Assembly: GCA_963777625.1 (NCBI GenBank)
Contig: CAVZRO010000037.1
Span: 62,001-126,000, forward strand
Direction: 5' to 3'
Length of the DNA: 64,000 nucleotides
DNA from: DATDIC01 sp963777625
GTDB taxonomy: Bacteria > Pseudomonadota > Alphaproteobacteria > Acetobacterales > Acetobacteraceae
Made by a program: the position numbers and the translations under genes. The stretch's first letter is position 1, and the number at the start of each line of letters is the position of its first letter. Under the pieces are notes generated by a model that saw only the letters and a list, made by a program, of their open reading frames with translations, ran no database searches and had not been told where the DNA came from. Positions 27,954 to 35,579 of this stretch are shown piece by piece.

Positions 27954-28082
27954 GCGAGACCTTCCCCCGCTACCACTACACCCTCAGTCAAAAGCAATCG
28001 TAACGCCAGTGCAAGCGAATTCGATAAATCGCCTCCAGGTCGGTTGACTCGTTCCGCCTGCTTCCCCACGCTTCCGGATCTT

Positions 28083-28940
28083 ATGACCGCTTGTGTATTC
28101 GCCGGCCCCTCGTTCGCTCGATTGCCACCCGGCCTCACCGCCGGCATCGAACTGAAAGGTCCTGCCCGCCAGGGTGATGTTTACCTCGCCGCTCGCTCCG
28201 GCGCGCCGATTATTGGACTGATCGACGGCTATTTCGACTCTGTCCCATCGGTGTGGCACAAGGAGATCCTTTGGGCGCTTACCCATGGTGTCCATGTTTA
28301 CGGCAGTTCCAGCATCGGTGCATTGCGCGCGGTCGAACTCGCCCCGTTCGGGATGCAGGGCATCGGTCGGGTATTCAAGTTTTTTCGGGATGGCATCCTG
28401 CAGGATGATGACGAAGTCGCACTTATCCATGGTCCAGCCGAAACTGGCTTTATGCCGGTCAGCGAGGCGATGGTGAATGTGCGCGTCACCCTGGAACGGG
28501 CGACCTCGGAAGCTGTTATCACGCCGGAGGTTGAAAGGATCCTGATCCGGGCCGCTAAGGGGATTTTCTACAAGGATCGTACCTACCCCTCTGTGATCTC
28601 ATCAGCGCTCCAACAAGCTCCGGCGGGTTTTGACCATGCCCACTTATCAGACTGGCTCCGTCACAATCGTGTCGATCAGAAACAACGCGACGCGCTGGAA
28701 CTCATTGGTACTATCCAGGCGCATCTCGATCACGGGGTCTCGCCTTTCACGCCAAGGTTCTCCTTCCATCTCACCGCCTTCTGGGACGACGCCCAGAGAT
28801 GCTTAGATAATCCCGCGAAGCGGGTTCGTTCCTCGGCCAACAGCTACCCTCACTCCGCCGCCTTACCCGCACGGTGTCGCAACCCACATGCGAACCGACA
28901 CCCCCTGCCCCGGGCTAATTACAACCTGCCATCCTCTTGA
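28083..28940 (+). CDS. tfuA: TfuA-like protein (partner of YcaO)
   Basis: TfuA proteins work with YcaO enzymes, probably delivering sulfur for backbone thioamide formation; the name comes from trifolitoxin biosynthesis. The start at 28083 gives TACVFAGPSFARLP, then the family core with GDVYLAARSGAPIIGLIDGYF, HKEILWALTHGVHVYGSSSIGALRAVEL and GIGRVFKFFRDG. Good homology ends at FWDDAQR; the remaining approximately 45 residues look like read-through. Deleting one C of the CCC near 28793 would end the protein at a TAG at 28804-28806, so the natural product is probably about 240 residues. It is divergent from ORF149-ycaO with 129 bp between. Confidence 0.87.
   Translation: MTACVFAGPSFARLPPGLTAGIELKGPARQGDVYLAARSGAPIIGLIDGYFDSVPSVWHKEILWALTHGVHVYGSSSIGALRAVELAPFGMQGIGRVFKFFRDGILQDDDEVALIHGPAETGFMPVSEAMVNVRVTLERATSEAVITPEVERILIRAAKGIFYKDRTYPSVISSALQQAPAGFDHAHLSDWLRHNRVDQKQRDALELIGTIQAHLDHGVSPFTPRFSFHLTAFWDDAQRCLDNPAKRVRSSANSYPHSAALPARCRNPHANRHPLPRANYNLPSS
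28873..28902 (+). repeat. 28-bp direct repeat, copy 1
   Basis: A segment beginning GGTGTCG and ending CGACACC, with complementary ends. Positions 28875-28902 match 31418-31445 at 25 of 28 bases in the same orientation. The two copies bracket the hydrolase-PadR module. Confidence 0.75.
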
Positions 28941-28989
28941 AGCCGAGTGAACTGCGCGTGCATGCTGGCCGGAACACTTAGTGTGTCTG

Positions 28990-30698
28990 CTATTTCGGAA
29001 GAAAACGGATAGGCGGGGCGCGATCGGCGCACGATGTGTCGGGTGGCCGCGTGGGGTTGTCGATGAAGTCCGCGGCGATTTTGGCGCCGCACGGACTGAA
29101 CACCTTGCCTTCGAGTGCGCGGCGTGCTGACGTTGTGACCGATACGGGGAAACTCGACCCAGCGCGCATTCGGGCCGATCAGTGCCGCCACATGCTGGCT
29201 CTGGGATGGCCGCGTGACGGGGTCGAATTCGTCCCGCCAGTACCAGCGTCGGCACGGCGGTGCCCATCGGCACGAGCGGCGCGGGCCCGAGTTCCGACGA
29301 ATCGTCGCAGAGATCATAAAGCTGTAAGCGGTCGAGCACGCTCGCGCCGGACGGAAGCGGGTCGCGATAATGCGGACGATCGCGGCATTCGACGGCAATG
29401 TACGTGGCGCGATTCACCTCCGCCCCCATGGCCGCATACGTGGACGCAAGAATCTTTCCGAGCCCCTGGCTGTCGCGGTCATGCACGGTCGCGATCAGGC
29501 GCGGCAAGATCGGATAGGCCGAGGGATAGTAGATGAGACCGCCGACGAGAGTTTCGAACAGGGTCGAAGTGAGGCTGATCCGATCATCGGGAAGATGCAT
29601 CTTCGGCGGCATGGCGACGATCAGCGGTGCGCGAGCGAGCCCAGACACCGTCTCCCGGTAGGTTGCCGCGAGGTCGGGATAAGCGGCGGCGCAGGCCTGG
29701 TCGCCGGAGCAATAGCGGAAGAACGCATCGAGCGCGTCGGCGACGTTGGTCGACTGCATCGGTCTCGGGTCCGGGGGATAGATAGAATTGAGCACGGCGG
29801 CGCGCACGGTCTCGGGATGCAACGCGACCAAGGTCATGGCGACGGTCGTGCCGTAGGATATGCCGTAGACGTTCCAGCGATTGATCCCAAGCGCCCGCCG
29901 CACCCACTCAAAATCGGCGACGGTGACGCTGGTACCGAAATCCTTCAGATCGAAGCCGTGCGCGATCGCCTCGGCGCGGCACGCGGCATAGACGGGCCGA
30001 CGCTTGGCCAAGGCGTCGTCGGTCGGGTTCGTTGCGATCGCGACACCGGCATCGAAGAGCGCGCCATCGAGGTCCGGGCAGAGCTTCGGCTCGGATCGGC
30101 CGGTTCCCCGTTGATCGACGAGAATAAGATCGCGGCCCGCGGCGTATTGGGTCCGGGCCTGATGGTCGGCGTAGATGGTGAGGGGACTGCCCGGGCCGCC
30201 GCTGACATAAACAACGGGGTCCGGGAGCGCGGGCTGCTGCGAGCTCCTGACGACGACGACCGCCAGCTTGAACCGGCCTGCGCCGGGGTTATCGTAACTG
30301 CGCGGGACGCTGATGGTGCCGCAGCGGAGGCGCGGACGAACCTCCGGCGAGACCCCGGGCAGATTGCAAGGCGTCTCGTCGAAGACAGGTTGAAACGGCT
30401 CCGTCTGGCCGCTCGCATGCCCCCTGAGCGCAAGTCCGATCACGAACAGCAGGACGCCGATCGTCCCGAAGTATCTCAACGAGGCCCGCGGGCTGGAGCA
30501 CCGCAGTTGGGCAAGTCTCGCGCGGTAGCTCGCCAGGAGCCCGCCCAACGCCCAGCGCAAGGCGGCCCTATCGTCCGCGATATAGTCGAGCTCGTGCCGC
30601 ATCGCGTCGGCCCATGGGCCTGCGCCGGGAAGAACCCGTGACGCATGCTGCGCCAGCCTTAGCGCCAATCGCCGCCACGAGTTCGGCGCGGCATTCAT
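28990..30698 (-). pseudogene. TAP-like alpha/beta hydrolase with PadR-linked N-terminal membrane domain, frameshifted twice
   Basis: A serine hydrolase related to the tripeptidyl aminopeptidase (TAP) family. Residues about 1-95 form a separate segment, WADAMRHELDYIADDRAALRWALGG plus a transmembrane helix, of a kind usually found in proteins encoded beside PadR regulators. The hydrolase follows: VYVSGGPGSP, VDQRGTGRSEP, and the nucleophile elbow GISYGTT. Near 29232 the frame shifts into EFDPVTRPSQSQ, and near 29116-29128 into ALEGKVFSPCGAKIAADF, ending at 28990; one base removed at each point restores the TAP C-terminal domain with its GHN histidine. It overlaps padR (ATGA). Confidence 0.82.
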
Positions 30699-30997
30699 GC
30701 CGTGGCGCCGGCGCGATCGCTTGCGGCCGCTTCCATCTCCTGTTCATGAGCAAGCGCCAGTCCTCGTGCGGTCAGCCTGTAGACATGACGAGGCGGCAGG
30801 CCCGGGCGCTCCGCGTCTTGCCAGCGCGACTCCAGCAAACCTTGCTCGCTCAGGCGCATGAGCAAGGGGTAGAGAGTGCCCGACCTCAGGCCCGTTTCCC
30901 TGGAGAGATCATAGCCATGCCGCCATAATCGGGAACGGTCCAGGAAGGCGGCCAACAGGGCGCGGGTCTGACGCGAGCTGTTTGATTTGCGAGGCAT
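30695..30997 (-). CDS. PadR-family transcriptional regulator
   Basis: A winged-helix repressor of 100 residues. The family core is present: LRSGTLYPLLMRLSEQGLLESRW then PPRHVYRLTARGLALA, the recognition helix and wing. The C-terminal dimerisation helix is short, as in the PadR-s2 type. It is co-transcribed with, and overlaps, the downstream hydrolase gene. It probably represses its own operon through the palindrome just upstream. Confidence 0.92.
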   Translation of the reverse strand: MPRKSNSSRQTRALLAAFLDRSRLWRHGYDLSRETGLRSGTLYPLLMRLSEQGLLESRWQDAERPGLPPRHVYRLTARGLALAHEQEMEAAASDRAGATA

Positions 30998-31000
30998 GCC

Positions 31001-31028
31001 ACATAATCTATATATGTAGAGTTTATGT
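31001..31028. promoter_or_regulatory. Probable PadR operator
   Basis: An AT-rich imperfect palindrome, ACATAA-T-CTATATATGTAG-AG-TTTATGT, lies 3 bases upstream of the padR start codon in otherwise GC-rich DNA. The core CTATATATGTAG is nearly self-complementary. Its position over the expected start-proximal promoter suits autorepression. Confidence 0.55.
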
Positions 31029-31463
31029 CAAGGGGTTATTTGTCGAGGCACTTGCCCGCCGCGCCTGGGCCTCTTTGGGTCGAATTGAGCCGCCGCGTGG
31101 TAGCCTTACGGATGTCGCGTCTGGTTTCATGCTGCCGTGCGCTGTCCAGCCGGCGTGTGATCGTCGCGATATACCCGACGAGAAGCTGGCGCGAGACACA
31201 CATCCGGTATCATTAGGATCTGCTTCCGGCAAACGAGACGGCATAACCGCGACCTCTGGACCCAAATGAGACGTTTCCCCTCGACCTCGAGAACCGCCGC
31301 TCCGTGAGTTCTATTCCCGGTCCGGAATGTCGAACATCAACACCCACTTTGGGTTGAAGTGCCGCCGAAAACTGCCTCGCCGCTTCCCGGCCACCATCGA
31401 CCCCGCCTCCCCCGCCATGTCGTAACCCCTATGCGAACCGACACCTCCCGGCCTTACCCATTC
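31029..31463. other. Intergenic region between padR and atp operon
   Basis: About 435 bp without a convincing gene; short frames on both strands have no recognisable motifs. It contains copy 2 of the 28-bp direct repeat near its right end. It may be eroded remnant DNA from an insertion. Confidence 0.5.
31416..31445 (+). repeat. 28-bp direct repeat, copy 2
   Basis: The counterpart of the repeat at 28873-28902, same orientation, differing at three of the 28 aligned positions (31418-31445). It lies about 20 bp before the candidate atp promoter. Confidence 0.75.
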
Positions 31464-31492
31464 TTGACAGTCCCGACACCCGCCTGTAGCAA
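31464..31492 (+). promoter_or_regulatory. Candidate promoter of the atpI-atpF operon
   Basis: A perfect TTGACA (31464-31469) is followed 17 bases later by TAGCAA, a weak -10. The atpI start is 40 bp downstream. Confidence 0.45.
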
Positions 31493-31531
31493 GCGCCCGC
31501 CGTCCGGCAGGGCAACTTGCCCGGAGCGAAC

Positions 31532-31873
31532 ATGAACGAGGATAAGGGCAGGCAGCCCTCCTTCGAGGAGCGGTTGCGGTCTGCCCGTGAACGGCAGGGG
31601 CTCGAGCCCAGAACGCCGGCGGCGGGTGAGCAGTCCGGTCAGGAGCCCTCCGCGCTTGGGATCGGGTTCCGTGTCGCGGTCGAGCTGGTCTCGGCCCTGC
31701 TGGTGGCCTGTGCCATCGGCTGGGGCTTGGACCGGCTGCTCGGTACCCGGCCGATCTTCCTCATCCTGTTCGTCCCGCTGGGCGGTGCGGCCGGGATTCT
31801 GAACGTCTGGCGCGTGTTCGCGCCGCGACCAGACAAGCCCGGCAGGACGAAACCGGACGGCCGCCTGCCCTGA
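31532..31873 (+). CDS. atpI: F0F1 ATP synthase assembly protein AtpI (AtpZ/AtpI family)
   Basis: A small membrane protein of 113 residues, first in the F0 operon, thought to help assembly of the c-ring. A polar N-terminus (about 1-45) is followed by two transmembrane helices (about 47-67 and 74-95) with GWGLDRLLGTRP between them, the family signature. The ATG at 31532 follows a CGGAG site. The next gene, atpB, starts 48 bp after its stop. Confidence 0.88.
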   Translation: MNEDKGRQPSFEERLRSARERQGLEPRTPAAGEQSGQEPSALGIGFRVAVELVSALLVACAIGWGLDRLLGTRPIFLILFVPLGGAAGILNVWRVFAPRPDKPGRTKPDGRLP

Positions 31874-31921
31874 CCCACACCGGGCGGCTGTCGGGACTAC
31901 GTGAAGCAAGGGGACCAGGAC

Positions 31922-32674
31922 GTGGCGGCATCGGGCAGTATCGACGCACTGAGCCAGTTCCAGCTCCACCCGGTGCTGGGCGACGTCGGCCGCACGCTGC
32001 ATATCGCCCAGTCCAACGTCATGATGCTCGTTGCCATGGTGCTGACGCTGCTGCTGCTATGGGCCGGCATGCGTCCGCGCGCCCTGGTGCCGGGCCGGCT
32101 GCAATCGGCCGCCGAGATGATCTACGAGTTCACCTACAATATGTGCGTGGAGACGATCGGGCCGGAGGGACGGCGCTTCTTTCCGTTCATCTTCACCTTG
32201 TTCCTGTTCATCCTGATCGGCAATCTGGTCGGGGTGTTCCCGTATTTCTTCACCTTCACCAGCCATATCACCGTCACCCTGGCGTTGACGCTGGTCGTGG
32301 TCATCATGGTCACGCTGGTCGGCCTGTGGATCCACAAGCTGCACTTCTTCAGCTATTTCGTGCCGCAGGGCGTGCCGAAGCTGCTGCTGCCGCTGCTGGT
32401 GCCGATCGAGGTGCTGTCATATCTCTCGCGCATCATCTCGCTTTCGGTGCGGCTGTTCGCCAACATGATGGCCGGCCACGTGATGCTGGAGGTGTTTGGC
32501 GCGTTCGTTATCATGCTCGGCGGGCTTGGCCTGCTATGGATCGTGCCGGCCGGCCTCGCGCTGGCGGTGAATGTCGCGCTGATCGGCTTCGAGATTCTGG
32601 TTGCCGTGCTGCAGGCTTACGTGTTCGCGGTGCTGAGCTGCATCTACCTGCACGACGCGGTGCATCTGCACTGA
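31922..32674 (+). CDS. atpB: ATP synthase F0 subunit a
   Basis: The proton-channel subunit of F0, about 250 residues with multiple transmembrane helices. The catalytic arginine is in SVRLFANMMAGHV, and the helix-5 region near the C-terminus carries the remaining polar residues. The GTG at 31922 (AASGSIDALSQFQLHP follows) is preferred because AGGGGA lies 7 bases before it; a GTG at 31901 is in frame too. It is followed by atpE in the order a-c-b'-b, as in alphaproteobacteria where F0 and F1 genes are separate. Confidence 0.96.
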   Translation: MAASGSIDALSQFQLHPVLGDVGRTLHIAQSNVMMLVAMVLTLLLLWAGMRPRALVPGRLQSAAEMIYEFTYNMCVETIGPEGRRFFPFIFTLFLFILIGNLVGVFPYFFTFTSHITVTLALTLVVVIMVTLVGLWIHKLHFFSYFVPQGVPKLLLPLLVPIEVLSYLSRIISLSVRLFANMMAGHVMLEVFGAFVIMLGGLGLLWIVPAGLALAVNVALIGFEILVAVLQAYVFAVLSCIYLHDAVHLH

Positions 32675-32740
32675 CCCATCAACCCACTTCGAAATGCCGG
32701 GACCTGCCCGGCTCGATCGAACCCACGGAAGGAATTGGAC

Positions 32741-32965
32741 ATGGATCTTGCTTCGGCCAAGCAGCTCGGTGCGGGCCTCGCTGTCATCGCGCTGGCCGGC
32801 GTCGGCGTCGGTATCGGCAATATCTTCGCCGCGCTGGTGAACAGCGTCGCCCGCAATCCGGCCTCGCGCGATCGGGTGTTCGGCCTGGCGATCCTGGGCT
32901 TCGCGTTGACCGAGGCGGTGGCGCTTTACGCCCTGGTTATCGCGTTCATCATCCTGTTCGTCTGA
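32741..32965 (+). CDS. atpE: ATP synthase F0 subunit c
   Basis: The rotor ring subunit, 74 residues forming two transmembrane helices joined by the polar loop ARNPASRD. The first helix has the glycine-rich GVGVGIGN motif, and the proton-binding acid is the Glu in GFALTEAVALYALV. GGAAGGAATT precedes the ATG. No sodium-ligand pattern is seen, so it is proton-coupled. Confidence 0.97.
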   Translation: MDLASAKQLGAGLAVIALAGVGVGIGNIFAALVNSVARNPASRDRVFGLAILGFALTEAVALYALVIAFIILFV

Positions 32966-32979
32966 TCGAACCCGGCCCG

Positions 32980-33555
32980 ATGACCCGCCGCGCGGCGCTG
33001 CTGATTTCGCTCGGCGTCCTGGGCACGCCGGCCACGGCAATGGCCGAAGGCATGCCGCAGCTCGATTTCGCCAATCCGCTCACGCTGGACCAGGTCGGGT
33101 GGGGCGCGGTGATCTTCATCGTGTTCTTCCTGCTGGCCTGGCTCTGGGGCCTGCCGCAGGTGAGCGGCGTGCTGGAGCGTCGTGCCGCCACCATCGCGGC
33201 GGATCTGGATACGGCGCGCCGGGCCAAGCTGGAGGCCGATCAGGCCGCCGCTGAGATGGCACAGGCCACTGCGCGCGCGCGGGCCGACGCGCAGGCCGCG
33301 ATCAACGCCGCGCTGGACCAGGCGAAGCAGCGGGCCGCAGCACAAACCGCGGAGCTGAACGCGCGGCTGGAGACGCAGTTGCATGAGGCCGAGCAGCGGA
33401 TCGACGCGGCGAGGCAGGGCGCCATGCGGGCGCTGCGCCAGGTTGCCACCGACACCGCGGAGACCGTGGTCCAGCGCCTGACCGGCACGACGCCCGATCG
33501 CCAGCGGCTGGACAGTGCGGTGGGCGCGGCGCTGACGGCACGCGGGCAGAGCTAG
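32980..33555 (+). CDS. atpF': ATP synthase F0 subunit b'
   Basis: One of the two peripheral-stalk subunits, 191 residues. An N-terminal hydrophobic, signal-like segment (LLISLGVLGTPATAMA) precedes a transmembrane helix (about 45-64, AVIFIVFFLLAWLW) and a long Ala-rich coiled coil reaching toward F1. The duplicated b/b' arrangement is typical of photosynthetic and alphaproteobacterial ATP synthases. It begins 14 bp after atpE. Confidence 0.93.
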   Translation: MTRRAALLISLGVLGTPATAMAEGMPQLDFANPLTLDQVGWGAVIFIVFFLLAWLWGLPQVSGVLERRAATIAADLDTARRAKLEADQAAAEMAQATARARADAQAAINAALDQAKQRAAAQTAELNARLETQLHEAEQRIDAARQGAMRALRQVATDTAETVVQRLTGTTPDRQRLDSAVGAALTARGQS

Positions 33556-33569
33556 CGGAGGCGGCGCGG

Positions 33570-34070
33570 ATGGAACCCGGCTTCTTTGGCGAGTCGCGCA
33601 CCTGGGTCGCGATCGCGTTCTTTCTGTTCTTCATCATCTTCGGCAAGAAGTTGTGGAGCCCGCTTGCCGGGATGCTCGACAATCGCGCTGTCCAGATCCG
33701 GCGCGAGCTGGAGGAAGCCGCGCGCTTGCGCGAAGAGGCCGAGGCGATGCATCGCGAGGCGCAGCAGCGTCGTGACACCGCGCTGCGGGAAGCGCAGGCG
33801 CTGATCGAGGGTGCGCGCGCCGAGGCCGAGCGAGTCGCGTCCGCCGCTGCCGCGGAAGCGCGAGCATCGGCACGGCGGCGGGAGCAGATGGCGATCGATC
33901 GTATCGCCGCGGCGGAGAAGGCCGCGGTGGACGAGGTGCGGACCACCGCGGCCGATATCGCCACGGTTGCGGCGCGGGACGTGATCACCGAGGGACTTTC
34001 ACCGGCGGCGGATGGCCGACTGATCGATCACGCGATTTCACAATTACCCAGCGCACTGCGGGCCGCCTGA
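33570..34070 (+). CDS. atpF: ATP synthase F0 subunit b
   Basis: The second peripheral-stalk subunit, 166 residues: one N-terminal transmembrane helix (about 12-30, VAIAFFLFFIIFGKKLW) then a heptad-rich charged and Ala-rich helix to the C-terminus. It dimerises with b' and binds delta on F1. It starts 14 bp after atpF' and is the last gene of the operon. The multi-hairpin repeat starts directly after its stop. Confidence 0.94.
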   Translation: MEPGFFGESRTWVAIAFFLFFIIFGKKLWSPLAGMLDNRAVQIRRELEEAARLREEAEAMHREAQQRRDTALREAQALIEGARAEAERVASAAAAEARASARRREQMAIDRIAAAEKAAVDEVRTTAADIATVAARDVITEGLSPAADGRLIDHAISQLPSALRAA

Positions 34071-34071
34071 A

Positions 34072-34256
34072 GCGCGGGGCGCCGCCCCGAACCCCGCCAA
34101 GGGCTCGCCCTTGGAACCCACTACTTGGGTTGGGTGTTGGGGTGGGTGCCTACCGCGCTGTTGGTGAGAGTGAAGTAGGCACCCACCCCACACCCAACCC
34201 AAACGGATGGATTGCAAAGGCATAGCCTTTGCCGGGGTCCAGGGGCAGAGCCCCTG
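34072..34256. repeat. Multi-hairpin repeat element, copy B
   Basis: The second copy of the approximately 190-bp element, inverted relative to copy A (10656-10844). The five hairpins occur in the same order when read from the preceding stop codon. The central stem is about 34125-34150 with 34175-34202, around a loop. It occupies nearly the whole gap between atpF and the convergent M24 gene, so it may end transcription from both sides. Confidence 0.88.
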
Positions 34257-34291
34257 GCCTCACAACAATTTCCGTTCAAACGGATACGTAT

Positions 34292-35501
34292 TCAACGACA
34301 CCGCACCTTCGCGGTGACCAGCACCTGATCCTCCAGCTTCACGCCGTACATTTCTCCGTCCTTGCCGGCGTAGCATTCCAGGCAGAACACCATATTCTCC
34401 CGGATCAGCCGATCGCCCGGCGAATCCTCCCGCAGGTCCTGCGGATAGGGGATGCCGGGGCCTTCATCCTCCAGCCCTGCCTGATGCACCATGGTGCCGT
34501 AGCGGCCATTCACGTATGCGTCCGGCAGCTTCGGCGCGGCGTGCGAGAACTGCTCGAACGACATGCCCGGCTTCATCAGCTCGCGCATGCCATTCACACA
34601 GTCATAGGCGATCCGATACGCCTCTTTCTGTCCCACCGTGCCTTCATCGCCGCACAGGAAGGTACGCGATACATCCAGCACGTACCCCTCGTACCCATTC
34701 GCGTCGGTATCGATGCCGACGAGATCACCGGGCTGCACCAGCTTGTCATGCGCCTCCGACATCCACGGATTGGTGTTCGGACCGGATGCAACCAGGCGGG
34801 TGAAGATGAACTCCCCATGGTTGCGCAGCAAGCTATCGCTTAAGGTGGCCAGAAGTTCGTATTCGCGAATGCCGGGGTGGATGGCTGCCTCGAAATCGGC
34901 GAACATCGCGTCGGCGATGGCGCAGTTCAGGATCATGAGCTGCACTTCTTCCGGGGTCTTGATCTCGCGCGCATCGACCGTGGCCGGGCTTGGATCGGTG
35001 ATGCGGATGCCGGCTTCGATAAGCGCCTGGAACCCGAATCCGTCCAGCTTGTCCACCGCCAACTTCTCCCCGGCGCAGCCCAGTTCGGCCATGGCGTCTT
35101 TCACCGCCTGCGCCCAGCGCCGCGCCTTCGCCGCCCCCAGCGTGCCGCTGTATTGCCACGAAATCATCGGCCGAACGTCGCGCACCAGCTTCTGAGCGAC
35201 ATGCATGGACGTGCGGTACTCGAACAATATCGGTTCGCCTTCCGCCGCGATCAGGCAGCAGCGGGCCAGCGTGGTCGCGGTCCACACCCCCATAACGTCG
35301 GTGCCCGTCGCATAGCGAATGTTGGCCGGATTGAAGAACAGGCAGATCGGGATGTTGTGCTGGCGCATCATGGATTGCAGGCGGGCGCGGCGGTTGGCCC
35401 GCAGCGCCGGCATGTCGATTTCGCTCAGGTTGGGCACGCGCAGCCGCTGCACATGCGGGTTGTGCGGCCGTGCGCGCGCTGGAGTCGCCAACTGCGGTCA
35501 T
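34292..35501 (-). CDS. M24-family metallohydrolase, DddP/creatinase-like
   Basis: A pita-bread fold enzyme of about 400 residues. Metal ligands appear intact: two Asp in GIDTDANGYEGYVLDVSRTF, His in MVHQAGLEDEGPG, and Glu in FCLECYAGKDGEMYGVKLEDQV. Creatinase lacks these ligands; the DMSP lyase DddP has them and shares phrases such as NIRYAT, RLxASGPxTNPW and KLEDQVL, so DddP-like is the closest call. The body runs in frame from a TTG at 35491, but the best start is an ATG at 35501 behind GGAGG, one base out of frame; this may be another +1 insertion. It is divergent from the sarcosine oxidase operon. Confidence 0.82.
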
Positions 35502-35579
35502 GATCTTACCTCCTCGGTGCCGGCGGGAAGCTTGCCCCCTGTCCGGCCGCGCCGCATAGTCCCCGGCACGGGGAGAATC

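Noticed and set aside
29370..30641. 423-residue frame antisense to the hydrolase
   Set aside because: No ribosome-binding site or homology; it arises from high GC and covers a gene with clear hydrolase motifs.
32059..33555. 498-residue frame spanning atpB, atpE and atpF'
   Set aside because: Only its end, from the ATG at 32980, is real (subunit b'); the front part is a shadow of atpB and atpE.
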